The notes beneath the pieces were generated by a model. That model had not been told where the DNA came from. It saw only the letters and a list, made by a program, of their open reading frames with translations, and did not search any database. Made by a program: the position numbers and the translations under genes. From a bacterium (lineage in GTDB: Bacteria; Patescibacteriota; Microgenomatia; UBA1406; GWC2-37-13): a stretch of DNA of 60,586 bases. Below, piece by piece: positions 25,324 through 34,420 of this stretch. Each line of letters begins with the position of its first letter. The first letter of the stretch is position 1. The stretch spans positions 1 to 60,586 of the forward strand of contig JAUSJK010000089.1 of NCBI GenBank assembly GCA_030647255.1, written 5' to 3'.

Positions 25324-28257
25324 ATGAAAAAAATGGTGAAGATAGGAATCCAGATATGCTTTCTTTTAGTACTCGTGCTACGATTTCTTCCTTTATGGAA
25401 TATATTGCACGCACAAGATCTTCCTCCCACAAGCTCAGGCGTTGATGTCGTCGTCTGTCAAAGCGGCTGTATTGAACAGTTGGGTAGCGGAGGATATTAT
25501 CCGGGAAAAGAAAAATGTGTCTCTACGTATGAGGAGTACAAAAAGGATACGTTCAATAATCATTTATGGGTTTACGATCAAGAAGTCTTCAACCAAGGAA
25601 AAGCTGATGAAAGAGCTCGCCAATTTTTGTATTGGGTACTCACTCACCCTTCGATCGACGACCATCCAACACTTAAAAATATCTGGTCTTTCACCCGTAA
25701 TATTGCCTATTTTTTTATACTTCTTATCAGTGTGGTCATGGGTATAGGCATCATTATTGCTCAAAGACAAAACTTCAGTACCAAAATTGAGATCTCGCCT
25801 CTCGTCGTCAAATTATTAGTCGGCCTTCTCTATATCACCTTCTCGGGGGCGATTGTGATCACCATCATTCAGTTTTCTGAGATTCTGATGAAATTCTTTA
25901 TCGAAACACTTGGAGGAAAAGATCTTTTTAATATTTATTTCACGGGCGTCAGTGAAGAAAAAAACTATATCGAATGGATAGGCTGTCGAGACTTGAATAT
26001 ACACGTGCAGGAGGCGGCCAACGCGGAAATGTTTCTTCTCAAAGTCACCAATATCACGTATTACATCATGGGGATCATGTTGCTTCTGCGTAAAATATTG
26101 CTCTGGTTTTTACTTTTCGTTTCACCTTTCCTGGCACTTCTTATGCCTTTTATTTTCATACGTAATACCGGTTGGATATGGATCGGAGTATTTTTTCAGT
26201 GGGTATTTTACGGACCTCTTTTTGCGCTTTTCTTAGGAGGACTGGCGCGCATTTGGAAAAACGGCATTCCTTTCCCCTTTAATTTTTCCAGGGTCAACCA
26301 AGTCATCGGATATATATACCCGACAGGAATCAACATCGGGTATGGAGGTCCGGCTCAAGTGTGGAACGATAGTACCAAACCCGTCTATACGAATAACGGC
26401 AACTACGTTGACACATTTGCGGAATATATCATCACGCTTATCATGTTGTGGGCTGTCACTTTCTTCCCGTGGTGGCTTTTGAGAATATTTAGAGATTATT
26501 GTTGTGATGGTATCTATGCGATGAAAAATATTTTGCTTTCTATGTATGATCAGATGCGAGGCGGACCTTCCCCATCGGGTCCCGGACCCGTACCGACTCC
26601 TTCTACAACCAATACCGGGTCAGCGATGAATATACCGAAAGAGATCGAAACACCCGTACACATAAAACTGGAAACAATCGAAGAAATTAAAAAAACACAG
26701 ACAGAACAGATCACCCGCTCTCTCAATCTTTCTGCAAGCAAATTGACGGATATCGCCCGTTTCGAAACAAATAAACAGACACAGGAAAATGTGGTACGCA
26801 ATATCAATATGCTTTCCAATCCGATGAAGGCCGAAACACCAACAGAAAGACAAAAGTATATGAATATCCGTACCGAACTTTATAGTAGATCGGTGAAAGA
26901 AGATAAGATCGCCACACAAATTCTCTCGGCGACTTCCACATCGAGGGTAGAGCAGTTACAAAAGCGTGAAGAATTCCTCAGCACAAAAACAGAACTCAAA
27001 CCGGTAACCCATGTAATATCGGTCAAAGTCCAGATGCCAACACAGAAAGTATCATCGATCAGTTCTCAAATGCTTAGATCCGTCACGAATAATACCTCGA
27101 TCATCAATGCGGTTTCTCAAACCACTCACATGCCACAACAGCAGGTACAGACGATCGTGACGTCATTCATTCAACATATCCAGGAAGCGCCGACAAAAAT
27201 AGTCGAAAGTATCACGAAAGAAACAGGTATCGAGAAAGAGAAAGTAAAACAGGTTGTCACCAATGTTGCGACAGTGCTCAAGATGGGAACACAGGTCAAA
27301 GACGCAAGCACAGTGCAAAATATTTCTCAGACGACAAATATACCCATTCAACAAGTCAGAACTATCCTTAGCTCCTACACACAGCACGTCCACGACACTC
27401 CCGCCAATAAAGTTGACACGATTACGAAAGAAACAGGTATCGAGAAAGAGAAAGTGATGCAGGTCGTAACTCATACAGACACTATCCTCAAGACAAACAG
27501 AGATCTTTTCAAAGAAGTGGCACAAAAAGAAAATATCAAAGAGACAGAAGTGGAAAAGGTCATTCACTCACAGATGGAGATCGTCGCCGAACCGGAAAAA
27601 CACGTCGAACAAAGTATTTCCATACCTTCAACCGTATCCATAGAAGACTATGAAGAAGTAAAGAAAATGTGGACACAACAATATGAAAAAGGAGAAGTAC
27701 CTGTAAACGAAAATATTACGACAAGAGAGCAATGGGTCGATCAAGATACTGTCTTTATCACAAACACGCTCAATAAACTTCTTTCTCCCGATGATAAAAT
27801 CCGGAATAACGGACTCGATGACCTTGGCTATATCTTGCCTATATTTATGATCAATAACCTAAAAGGTGAAGAACTCATGGTCTATCTCAAGGCCAAACTC
27901 GAAGCCGCCAAGGCAGTCACCGAACAGATCGCCAAAGAAAAAGAGTTGACAGAACAAATAAAAGCGAAGGTGGGCGCCGAAGAAGAGTTTGTCGAAGTAG
28001 AACGACCAACCGAAGCCAAGACGGCCAAAACAATGCCTCTCCAAGAGGAACTCGAGATAGATGCAGAAAAGACCCCATCACAACCTCAAACTCCCATTCC
28101 GCCTCGAGAAAATAAGAAACCAGAAGCCGTTCCTTCACCTGAAGATAAAAAGGAAGAAGAAGTAAAAAAAGATGATACTAATGTAGAAGAACCAGGAGAA
28201 AAACCGGAAGAAACCCTACAACCTCCCGTGGAAAATAAAGAAGAGAAAATAGGTTAA
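25324..28257 (+). CDS. VirB6/TrbL-like membrane protein with long helical tail
   Basis: The 977-residue protein has a signal-like start, then about 6-7 TM helices between residues 120 and 400 (VirB6/TrbL pattern: LLLRKILLWFLLFVSPFLALLMP, FFPWWLLRIF). The remaining 550 residues are helical and charged, including two similar units of about 67 residues (SITKETGIEKEKVKQVV; TITKETGIEKEKVMQVV) and a Pro/Glu/Lys-rich end. It is a likely channel part of a type IV secretion-like machine with the pilins. Confidence 0.72.
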   Translation: MKKMVKIGIQICFLLVLVLRFLPLWNILHAQDLPPTSSGVDVVVCQSGCIEQLGSGGYYPGKEKCVSTYEEYKKDTFNNHLWVYDQEVFNQGKADERARQFLYWVLTHPSIDDHPTLKNIWSFTRNIAYFFILLISVVMGIGIIIAQRQNFSTKIEISPLVVKLLVGLLYITFSGAIVITIIQFSEILMKFFIETLGGKDLFNIYFTGVSEEKNYIEWIGCRDLNIHVQEAANAEMFLLKVTNITYYIMGIMLLLRKILLWFLLFVSPFLALLMPFIFIRNTGWIWIGVFFQWVFYGPLFALFLGGLARIWKNGIPFPFNFSRVNQVIGYIYPTGINIGYGGPAQVWNDSTKPVYTNNGNYVDTFAEYIITLIMLWAVTFFPWWLLRIFRDYCCDGIYAMKNILLSMYDQMRGGPSPSGPGPVPTPSTTNTGSAMNIPKEIETPVHIKLETIEEIKKTQTEQITRSLNLSASKLTDIARFETNKQTQENVVRNINMLSNPMKAETPTERQKYMNIRTELYSRSVKEDKIATQILSATSTSRVEQLQKREEFLSTKTELKPVTHVISVKVQMPTQKVSSISSQMLRSVTNNTSIINAVSQTTHMPQQQVQTIVTSFIQHIQEAPTKIVESITKETGIEKEKVKQVVTNVATVLKMGTQVKDASTVQNISQTTNIPIQQVRTILSSYTQHVHDTPANKVDTITKETGIEKEKVMQVVTHTDTILKTNRDLFKEVAQKENIKETEVEKVIHSQMEIVAEPEKHVEQSISIPSTVSIEDYEEVKKMWTQQYEKGEVPVNENITTREQWVDQDTVFITNTLNKLLSPDDKIRNNGLDDLGYILPIFMINNLKGEELMVYLKAKLEAAKAVTEQIAKEKELTEQIKAKVGAEEEFVEVERPTEAKTAKTMPLQEELEIDAEKTPSQPQTPIPPRENKKPEAVPSPEDKKEEEVKKDDTNVEEPGEKPEETLQPPVENKEEKIG

Positions 28258-28258
28258 T

Positions 28259-29347
28259 TTATATTTCTTTCGGAAACTTTGTTAGTACGTCAACGCCATT
28301 CTCTTTTACTACGACTAGGTCCTCTATTCTCATCCCCCATTGCCCTTCCTTATATATTCCCGGCTCAACCGTCACTATATGATTTTCTTTTAGCCTTTCA
28401 TTCGAAACCGCTGAAAGTTTTGGAAACTCGTGCACTTCAAGACCTACTCCATGCCCGGTTGAGTGAGAGTACATAGGAAGTGATGTATCAATAAGGCTCC
28501 GACAATATGTATCTATGTCTTTACCTTTTTTTCCTACTTTCACATAAGCAAATGTTTTTTTCTGAGCATTAAGAAGTACATCATATGCATGTCGTTGTTC
28601 ATCCGTAGGAGTCCCAACAAAAAACATCCGGGTAATATCTGAACAGTAATCTTTATACTTCACTCCCATGTCTATGAGAATGATGGAATTTTTGGTAAGT
28701 CGACCGTCTCCCGCGCGGGTATCATAGTGAGGAAGAGCCGAGTTTTTATCACAGGCCACGATTGGATAAAACGAATAGTCATACCCTTTTTCTTTTATCC
28801 AGAACTCGATTTTGAACGCAATCTCTTTTTCCGTAACACTTTTACGGATCAACGATTTTATTTCCTGTAGACAATTATCCCCCATCTCACATGCCTTCTT
28901 TATATTTTCTATTTCTTCCATATCTTTTATCTCTCTGAGTCTCATACCCAGCTGTATTGTCTGAGTCAAAGTTATTTCCGGTAATTTTTCCTGGAGATGA
29001 GAATATTCCAGATATGTAAGATCTTCCGATTCAAATCCAAGTTGTCCGCTTTTATCTTTAGTAAGTATCTCTTGTAGATGATAGACAAGAGGATGTTCTC
29101 TCTCGATAAGTAAAAGTTGCATGTTGTTACTCTTACACTTTTCGACGAGTTCTTTATTCAAATACCTGCCATCAGTCAGTAGATATACTTCACTCAGTGT
29201 AACGAGGAGATATCCCTCTCTTTCTTCGGGAGATAAAGGGCGAAATCCGGAAAAGTAAAGAATATTATAGAAGTTGGTAATGAGAAGCGACGGGAGATTG
29301 GCTTCTTTCATCAGTTCCTGAAGCTGTGCTATTCGATGATTTAACAT
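28259..29347 (-). CDS. M24 family Xaa-Pro aminopeptidase
   Basis: The 362-residue protein has the creatinase N-domain (1-130) and the pita-bread fold with all metal ligands: the two Asps of LIDMGVKYKDYCSDITR, His of GHGVGLEVHE, Glu of VEPGIY and Glu of RIEDLV. It removes N-terminal residues before proline. TATAAT ends 6 nt before the ATG. It ends 1 bp from the convergent VirB6-like gene. Confidence 0.93.
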   Translation of the reverse strand: MLNHRIAQLQELMKEANLPSLLITNFYNILYFSGFRPLSPEEREGYLLVTLSEVYLLTDGRYLNKELVEKCKSNNMQLLLIEREHPLVYHLQEILTKDKSGQLGFESEDLTYLEYSHLQEKLPEITLTQTIQLGMRLREIKDMEEIENIKKACEMGDNCLQEIKSLIRKSVTEKEIAFKIEFWIKEKGYDYSFYPIVACDKNSALPHYDTRAGDGRLTKNSIILIDMGVKYKDYCSDITRMFFVGTPTDEQRHAYDVLLNAQKKTFAYVKVGKKGKDIDTYCRSLIDTSLPMYSHSTGHGVGLEVHEFPKLSAVSNERLKENHIVTVEPGIYKEGQWGMRIEDLVVVKENGVDVLTKFPKEI

Positions 29348-29379
29348 AGGAGAATTATATCGTATTATTTTCTATCCAT

Positions 29380-29501
29380 CGTCATTCTGGGGAGGAATAG
29401 TTCGACAAGCTCACTATGACGACTCCAGAATCGTAGTCAATATTAATCCAATTAACAACGATCCTGGACAAGTATCGCTTCGCGATACAAGCCAGGATGA
29501 C
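29380..29501. repeat. MITE-like palindromic element, copy 1 (inverted)
   Basis: The ends are CGTCATTCTGG and CCAGGATGACA. The inner hairpin is GTATCGC-GAA-GCGATAC (minus strand). It carries the extended GAGGAATAGTTCGACAAGC arm shared with copy 5. Confidence 0.8.
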
Positions 29502-29514
29502 ATATTAGAATAAC

Positions 29515-29544
29515 TTGACAAATTTATAAGTAGTTGTCTATAAT
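29515..29544 (+). promoter_or_regulatory. Promoter of the FTR1 gene
   Basis: TTGACA and TATAAT are separated by 18 bp, about 30 nt before the ATG, so this gene has a short leader. Confidence 0.6.
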
Positions 29545-29574
29545 TCAAACTATTACTACTAGAGTACAAGTTAC

Positions 29575-30402
29575 ATGATACCCACACTCATCATCTCACT
29601 CAGAGAATTTTTAGAAGCGTTCCTTATAATAGGAGTATTTCTAGGAATCTCGAAAAAACTGAGGTTAAAAAGAGAGAAAGAAATTCTTCTCGCCAGTCTT
29701 ACGGGTATCATAATCTCTTTGACGCTTCCGACAATTGTATTTTCTCTCGGCGACAAGGCTCATATTATATTCAGTGAAAATAATGCAGAACTTCTGGAAG
29801 GATATCTTATGATTTTTTCAGGATTCTTTATTGCATATGTCGTATTTTCACTTCATAACTTTTTTGTTTTCAAAAGGTCAAAAGCGATTATATCCGCTCA
29901 CCAAAAACTGCAGAAAAATGTGTTTGATTTATCGCTTTTCCTAACTATCGTTTTTTTTATCATACGTGAAGGATTCGAGATAGCTCTTTTTACCGCAACT
30001 ACATCTCTTTTCTCGCGGTTTGTAGAGAATATGGCAGGACTCATCATAGGATTTACTATTTCTGCAATAGTGGGAGTCGCTACGTTTTTTGCGTATACCA
30101 AATTTCCTGTCGCCAAAATATTCAAAATCACAGAATATATGATTATTCTTTTAGGGGCGGCTTTTGTGAAAAATGGTCTGGGAGAACTGATGGAAGTGTA
30201 TTTTGATATTCATCTTTCCACTATTCTTCCTTTTAAACTTGCCTTCCTTCCTGAAAAATCTACATTCATCGGCCATATGGTAAATAGCTTTGTGGGTCTA
30301 GAACAAAATTTCAGTCTCGCCAAACTGGCTATTATGGGAGTCTACATCGTAAGTATCTATCTAATTTTTCTTAGGAAAAAAGTTTCTCTTAGTCATTCTT
30401 AA
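29575..30402 (+). CDS. FTR1-family iron permease
   Basis: The 275-residue protein has seven TM segments and two REXXE motifs: REFLE at residue 10 and REGFE at about 130, which bind Fe(III) in FTR1/EfeU. It would bring iron through the membrane. No oxidase partner (EfeO/B) is seen next to it. It overlaps the convergent sigma factor gene by 4 bp. Confidence 0.9.
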   Translation: MIPTLIISLREFLEAFLIIGVFLGISKKLRLKREKEILLASLTGIIISLTLPTIVFSLGDKAHIIFSENNAELLEGYLMIFSGFFIAYVVFSLHNFFVFKRSKAIISAHQKLQKNVFDLSLFLTIVFFIIREGFEIALFTATTSLFSRFVENMAGLIIGFTISAIVGVATFFAYTKFPVAKIFKITEYMIILLGAAFVKNGLGELMEVYFDIHLSTILPFKLAFLPEKSTFIGHMVNSFVGLEQNFSLAKLAIMGVYIVSIYLIFLRKKVSLSHS

Positions 30403-31253
30403 TTTTTTTGGTATTCTTCACCTATCCTTATTACTGTTCTGTGATATAGAGATTTTATCGCTCCTTCTGTTCTGCCCATAATTGTGCCTATTTCAGCGTT
30501 AGACAAGTCTGTATTCAGTTTCAGACCCACTAGCATTCGCTCATCATTACTTAAGCCCATTACAATCCTTTGCAATAAAGCACGATCCATTTTCCTCATT
30601 GCCTCTTGTTCAGCTGAATCTGAATAGGTAGATCCAAATAATTCTTCAGGCAAAGAATCTGGATCAAAAGCATCTAATGGGATTTGTCTTGAACGGTTTT
30701 CAGATCTATAGTAGTTTTTTAGAAGGTTCTTACTAATTGTTGCTAACCACCCAAAAAATTTTCCTTCATCATGATAACTATCAAGATGAGTAAATGCTCT
30801 AGTTAGTGCCTCCTGTATTATATCTTCTCTTACTTGTTTCAATCTCTCTCCATTCCTATATAAGAGAATATGAAGGGGGCCAGAATACTTCATGTATAAA
30901 ATGTGAGCGCTTTCTATTGCTAGAGCTTGCATATCTTTTTCTTTTGCTTTGATTTGAGCAGCTGTTTGAATTAGGATAGGTTCAATTCTTTTCCATTCTT
31001 CTTTTTTATTTATTTCTCTCAATTGTTCCACCGCTAGACGGACGTCTTCTATCAATCCCAAACTCGTTTCTTCATACTCTCTTTGAACGCCTGTTTTATG
31101 TATCATTCTTTGATATGCAATCTTCCCAATGAGCGCTCCCCCAACTAAAAGTGCTAGCTTTATTTCAAAATTAGGATCACCTTTTCTTATTTCTATATAT
31201 CTATCTTGCACATCTTTAATTACTGATGTATTTTCAATTTTGTTTCCTGCCAT
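30399..31253 (-). CDS. ECF-type sigma-70 factor with N-terminal extension
   Basis: The C-terminal 175 residues hold sigma region 2 (REDIIQEALTRAFTHLDSYHDEGKFFGWLATISKNLLKNYYR, read as motifs) and region 4 (LSNAEIGTIMGRTEGAIKSLYHR). The first 105 residues are an unusual extension with a hydrophobic stretch (LALLVGGALIGKIAYQ) that could touch the membrane. No anti-sigma gene is next to it. Confidence 0.85.
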   Translation of the reverse strand: MAGNKIENTSVIKDVQDRYIEIRKGDPNFEIKLALLVGGALIGKIAYQRMIHKTGVQREYEETSLGLIEDVRLAVEQLREINKKEEWKRIEPILIQTAAQIKAKEKDMQALAIESAHILYMKYSGPLHILLYRNGERLKQVREDIIQEALTRAFTHLDSYHDEGKFFGWLATISKNLLKNYYRSENRSRQIPLDAFDPDSLPEELFGSTYSDSAEQEAMRKMDRALLQRIVMGLSNDERMLVGLKLNTDLSNAEIGTIMGRTEGAIKSLYHRTVIRIGEEYQKN

Positions 31254-31297
31254 ATTGATTTTTATTTTTGCCCTCGCTATACTTACGGGATCTTTAT

Positions 31298-31840
31298 ATG
31301 AACGACTATTATTCTCAAACCCAGTACATCGCTCAAGTTGATAAAGAAAATAATATCGTGGGGAAAATTGAAAAGTGGGAAGCGCACGAGAAACGCATTC
31401 TCCACCGCGCTTTTACCGTCGTATTATACTATACGGACTCTATTGTACTACAACATCGCCGACATCCGGTATTCGACGGCTATTTTGATCTTTCCTTTTC
31501 TTCTCATCAGATATATCAAGGTGAAACATTACAACCCGATTTGGAAGCCATCTACGATGCGTTGAAAAGAGAATGGAATATAGGAGAAAATGATTTAAAA
31601 ACTCCCCCCGTTTTGAAAGGGCAGATATATTACGACGCCCAGGATAGCGGTAGTAAATATGGAGATCATGAAATTGACATAATATATACTGCGCTTCTTA
31701 AAAATAAACCTTCGCCAAATTTTGATTTTGCATATGGATACTCCCTCATGAAAAAAGAAGATCTGCTGAAGCCTTCTCAACCGATTCATTCAATATTCGC
31801 TCCATGGGTCAATGTGATGATAAAGGAAAATTGTTTCTAA
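31298..31840 (+). CDS. Nudix hydrolase, IPP-isomerase-like
   Basis: The 180-residue protein resembles type 1 isopentenyl-diphosphate isomerase: AHEKRILHRAFTVVLYY, LQHRRHPVFDGYFDLSFSSHQIYQGE and a Nudix box ending ALKREW. The catalytic Cys expected in the CCSHP-like segment is absent (SFSSHQ). It may be a Nudix hydrolase of another substrate. TATACT lies 14 nt before the ATG. Confidence 0.75.
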   Translation: MNDYYSQTQYIAQVDKENNIVGKIEKWEAHEKRILHRAFTVVLYYTDSIVLQHRRHPVFDGYFDLSFSSHQIYQGETLQPDLEAIYDALKREWNIGENDLKTPPVLKGQIYYDAQDSGSKYGDHEIDIIYTALLKNKPSPNFDFAYGYSLMKKEDLLKPSQPIHSIFAPWVNVMIKENCF

Positions 31841-33540
31841 CCAAATGTGAAAGCGAAAAGTTTTGTACCCGGAGTAACAAATTCAAGCTTGAGCAAATGA
31901 TATTGCCCGTCATTTTTTAGATGTACCAAGTCATACAATCTTTCCTTAAAATCATTGGTTGAAAATTGGACCAAACCATTTCTGACATCGGCACCCGCAT
32001 TTTCCCCACTGATAAGCTTTCCGTCAAGATATACTTTGACTTCACTTTTTTCGTCCCGCGGCATCATCACCAAAAAAACTTTATTTCCGATAAAACGTAA
32101 AGATAAAGAAGCATTATTCCCCGATATGGAATACTCGGGTGAACCGTCCCAGGTACCTGTAAATGCAATATTGTCTTCCGGAATATCCCGAGGAGAAGTA
32201 TAGACATGTGCTCCATTTTGTATAGATTCAGGTGAAGCAAATCGATCAATTCTTGCCGTACCTAGATATGTTTCGGGAGTAAGCCGTCCCTGAGGGGTTT
32301 GCTCTTGAAGAGGAACATAAGATGAACCCGTAGTTTGACCTGCTTCTTTCAAAAGTTCCTGTATCGCTTTTTCTGTCTCCTCATACTGTCCCTCACCGAA
32401 ATGAGTGAGACGCAGATTTCCCTGTACATCTATCAAATATTTTGCTGGCCAATACTGATTATTATACGCCTTCCATGTCGCATAATCATTATCCTGTCCT
32501 ACGGGATAATGAATGTTATATTCCTTGATCGCTTTTTCCACATTGGTTGTTTTTTTCTCAAACTCAAACTCGGGCGTATGTATCCCTATGACAATAAATC
32601 CTTTATCTTTATATTTCTCATACCAACCAGTAACGTAAGGCAATGTTCGAATACAGTTAATGCATGTATACGTCCAAAAATCGACAAGTACCACTTTCCC
32701 TTTGAGCTGGGCTAAAGTGAGAGGTTCCGAGTTAAGCCAATGTGTGATGCCTATAAATTCCGGGGCTTTGCCCAAATTGAGAACCGCCCCCCTTTGCCCT
32801 TTGAGAGAATCGAGTTGTTTTTTAACCGCTTGATTACTTTCAAGTGAATAAAGAAAGTTCGAATATGAAGGAAATACGTCGAGAAGTTTTGTTTGAAGAG
32901 TTCTGTCATACCCTGTCCCTATGGCGATGGCTGTCAGTATCATAATGAGACCAAATGCCTGTTGGATACGACCCGTATAAGGAGAAAGAGATTTGCTTTT
33001 TGAAAATATCCGTTGGCCCAAAACAGCAAAAAGAAACAATGGGATACCAACGCCGATGACATATATAACGGTGACCAAAACCACATTGGCTGAAACTGCT
33101 TGAGTCGCCGCGAGCGTTGCAATAGTAGCGAGTATAGGACCGGCACAAGGAGACCAGACGATACCGAGAGAAAAACCCGTAATATATCCTCCAACAAATC
33201 CCGACCTATTTTTATTTCCTCCCGCTTTGCCGCTGATACGACTAACATACCCTTCCAAAATCTGTGAAAGCTGGGGAATAAGCAATGTGAATCCTAAAAA
33301 TCCGATAATGATGACCGCAAATATCCGCAGCGAGTCCGGATCAAAAGGAATAATTTTGACAATATAGGAAATTGACAATGTCAGCAAAGTAAAACTCGTC
33401 ATGAGTCCCAACGTGACACCTAGAGGTTTATATTTTCCGCCCGATGTAGTTGAGGAAAGAATGATAGGCAGAAGGGGCCAAATACAGGGAGCAAATATAG
33501 TGACGAGTCCCGAAAGAAAGGCAAATAACAGAAGAACCAT
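31837..33540 (-). CDS. DipZ-like thiol-disulfide protein (CcdA + thioredoxin + C-domain)
   Basis: The 567-residue protein has a CcdA-like membrane half (six TM, paired Cys in FAPCIWPLLPI and WSPCAGPIL), a thioredoxin domain (WTYTCINCIRTLPYV with CINC, about residue 300) and a C-terminal beta-sandwich (about 420-567). It moves electrons to the outside, as DipZ does in mycobacteria. TACATT ends 6 nt before the ATG. The neighbouring thioredoxin-like gene is a likely partner. Confidence 0.85.
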   Translation of the reverse strand: MVLLLFAFLSGLVTIFAPCIWPLLPIILSSTTSGGKYKPLGVTLGLMTSFTLLTLSISYIVKIIPFDPDSLRIFAVIIIGFLGFTLLIPQLSQILEGYVSRISGKAGGNKNRSGFVGGYITGFSLGIVWSPCAGPILATIATLAATQAVSANVVLVTVIYVIGVGIPLFLFAVLGQRIFSKSKSLSPYTGRIQQAFGLIMILTAIAIGTGYDRTLQTKLLDVFPSYSNFLYSLESNQAVKKQLDSLKGQRGAVLNLGKAPEFIGITHWLNSEPLTLAQLKGKVVLVDFWTYTCINCIRTLPYVTGWYEKYKDKGFIVIGIHTPEFEFEKKTTNVEKAIKEYNIHYPVGQDNDYATWKAYNNQYWPAKYLIDVQGNLRLTHFGEGQYEETEKAIQELLKEAGQTTGSSYVPLQEQTPQGRLTPETYLGTARIDRFASPESIQNGAHVYTSPRDIPEDNIAFTGTWDGSPEYSISGNNASLSLRFIGNKVFLVMMPRDEKSEVKVYLDGKLISGENAGADVRNGLVQFSTNDFKERLYDLVHLKNDGQYHLLKLEFVTPGTKLFAFTFG

Positions 33541-33562
33541 ACTACAAATGTAACACAACCTT

Positions 33563-33697
33563 CGTCATCCTGGTAAGTCCCGATGTTACTTCGGGACGCA
33601 TCCAGGATCGTAGTCAATGTTCATCTTGTAACTCGCAACATGTAACTTGTAACATTTTAAATTTATTCACAACGATTCTGGACTAGCCAGAATGACG
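33563..33697. repeat. MITE-like palindromic element, copy 2
   Basis: The ends are CGTCATCCTGG and CCAGAATGACG. Hairpins: GTCCCGA...TCGGGAC, the CCTGG/CCAGG pair around it, and ATTCTGGACTAGCCAGAAT. It separates the DipZ and thioredoxin genes. Confidence 0.85.
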
Positions 33698-33706
33698 GGG
33701 AGCTTT

Positions 33707-34354
33707 CTAATTCGTCGGTGCGGCGCACGTAGAGATCTGAGCTAAATTGGAAAAAGGCCGATACCCGACATATAATTTTCCCGTGCTATCTTCCCAAGTG
33801 GGATATGTTTTCACACCTTTTTGGTTACAGACAGAGCTCTGACGTAAACAATCGATGTACGTAATGTAGGAAAAGTCTGAGCCGAACATATCTTTTTGAC
33901 TATCACAGGCATTACAGTTCTCCGCTCCATACATCTTCATTCCCCGGATAGTCAGACATTGAGCAAACTGTGCCCGAGTCACTGTCTGAGGAGTCATGGG
34001 TGTCGCTGTAGGATACACAATCGGAGTTGCTGTCGGGAGCGGGGAATTTTGTCCTGGTCTGGGAGTGGTGGTAGGATACTGACGATTAGTTTTATCTGTG
34101 GGAAATCTCGAAGTTCCTCCTCCTGATTTTCCCGAAGAAGTAGGTTCCGGTGGAGTATTCGTCCGAGTCGTCAAACGGGTAAGTAAATCCACTGTGCTTA
34201 TTTGTAATTGTTGTGGAAGCTTCAAAAGTTCTACCTGTGCCTCCGCTTTGACAAGAGGAGTGTTGGGCATAAAAATAGCATTGTTCAAATATGTCGCTAA
34301 AAGAAAAGATATCAGTAAAGCTATACCGATACGTATACGTAAAGAAGAAAACAT
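33707..34354 (-). CDS. Exported thioredoxin-like protein (VKOR-type domain)
   Basis: An N-terminal TM anchor is followed by a Pro/Thr-rich stretch (about 60-125) and a thioredoxin-like domain with MYGAENCNACDSQKDMFG, TYPTWED and FSNLAQISTC, the pattern of the thioredoxin part fused to VKOR proteins. It probably makes disulfides outside the membrane and is reduced or oxidised by DipZ or VKOR. TATAAT ends 7 nt before the ATG. Confidence 0.78.
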   Translation of the reverse strand: MFSSLRIRIGIALLISFLLATYLNNAIFMPNTPLVKAEAQVELLKLPQQLQISTVDLLTRLTTRTNTPPEPTSSGKSGGGTSRFPTDKTNRQYPTTTPRPGQNSPLPTATPIVYPTATPMTPQTVTRAQFAQCLTIRGMKMYGAENCNACDSQKDMFGSDFSYITYIDCLRQSSVCNQKGVKTYPTWEDSTGKLYVGYRPFSNLAQISTCAAPTN

Positions 34355-34420
34355 ATTTTTTATTATACTCCCTCCCCTCTCTTTAGATCATGTAGTATGT
34401 ATATATATCAGTTCTCCATC

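Noticed and set aside
27163-27567. 134-residue minus-strand frame in the VirB6-like gene
   Set aside because: Low-complexity antisense frame (F/L/C rich) of the helical tail.
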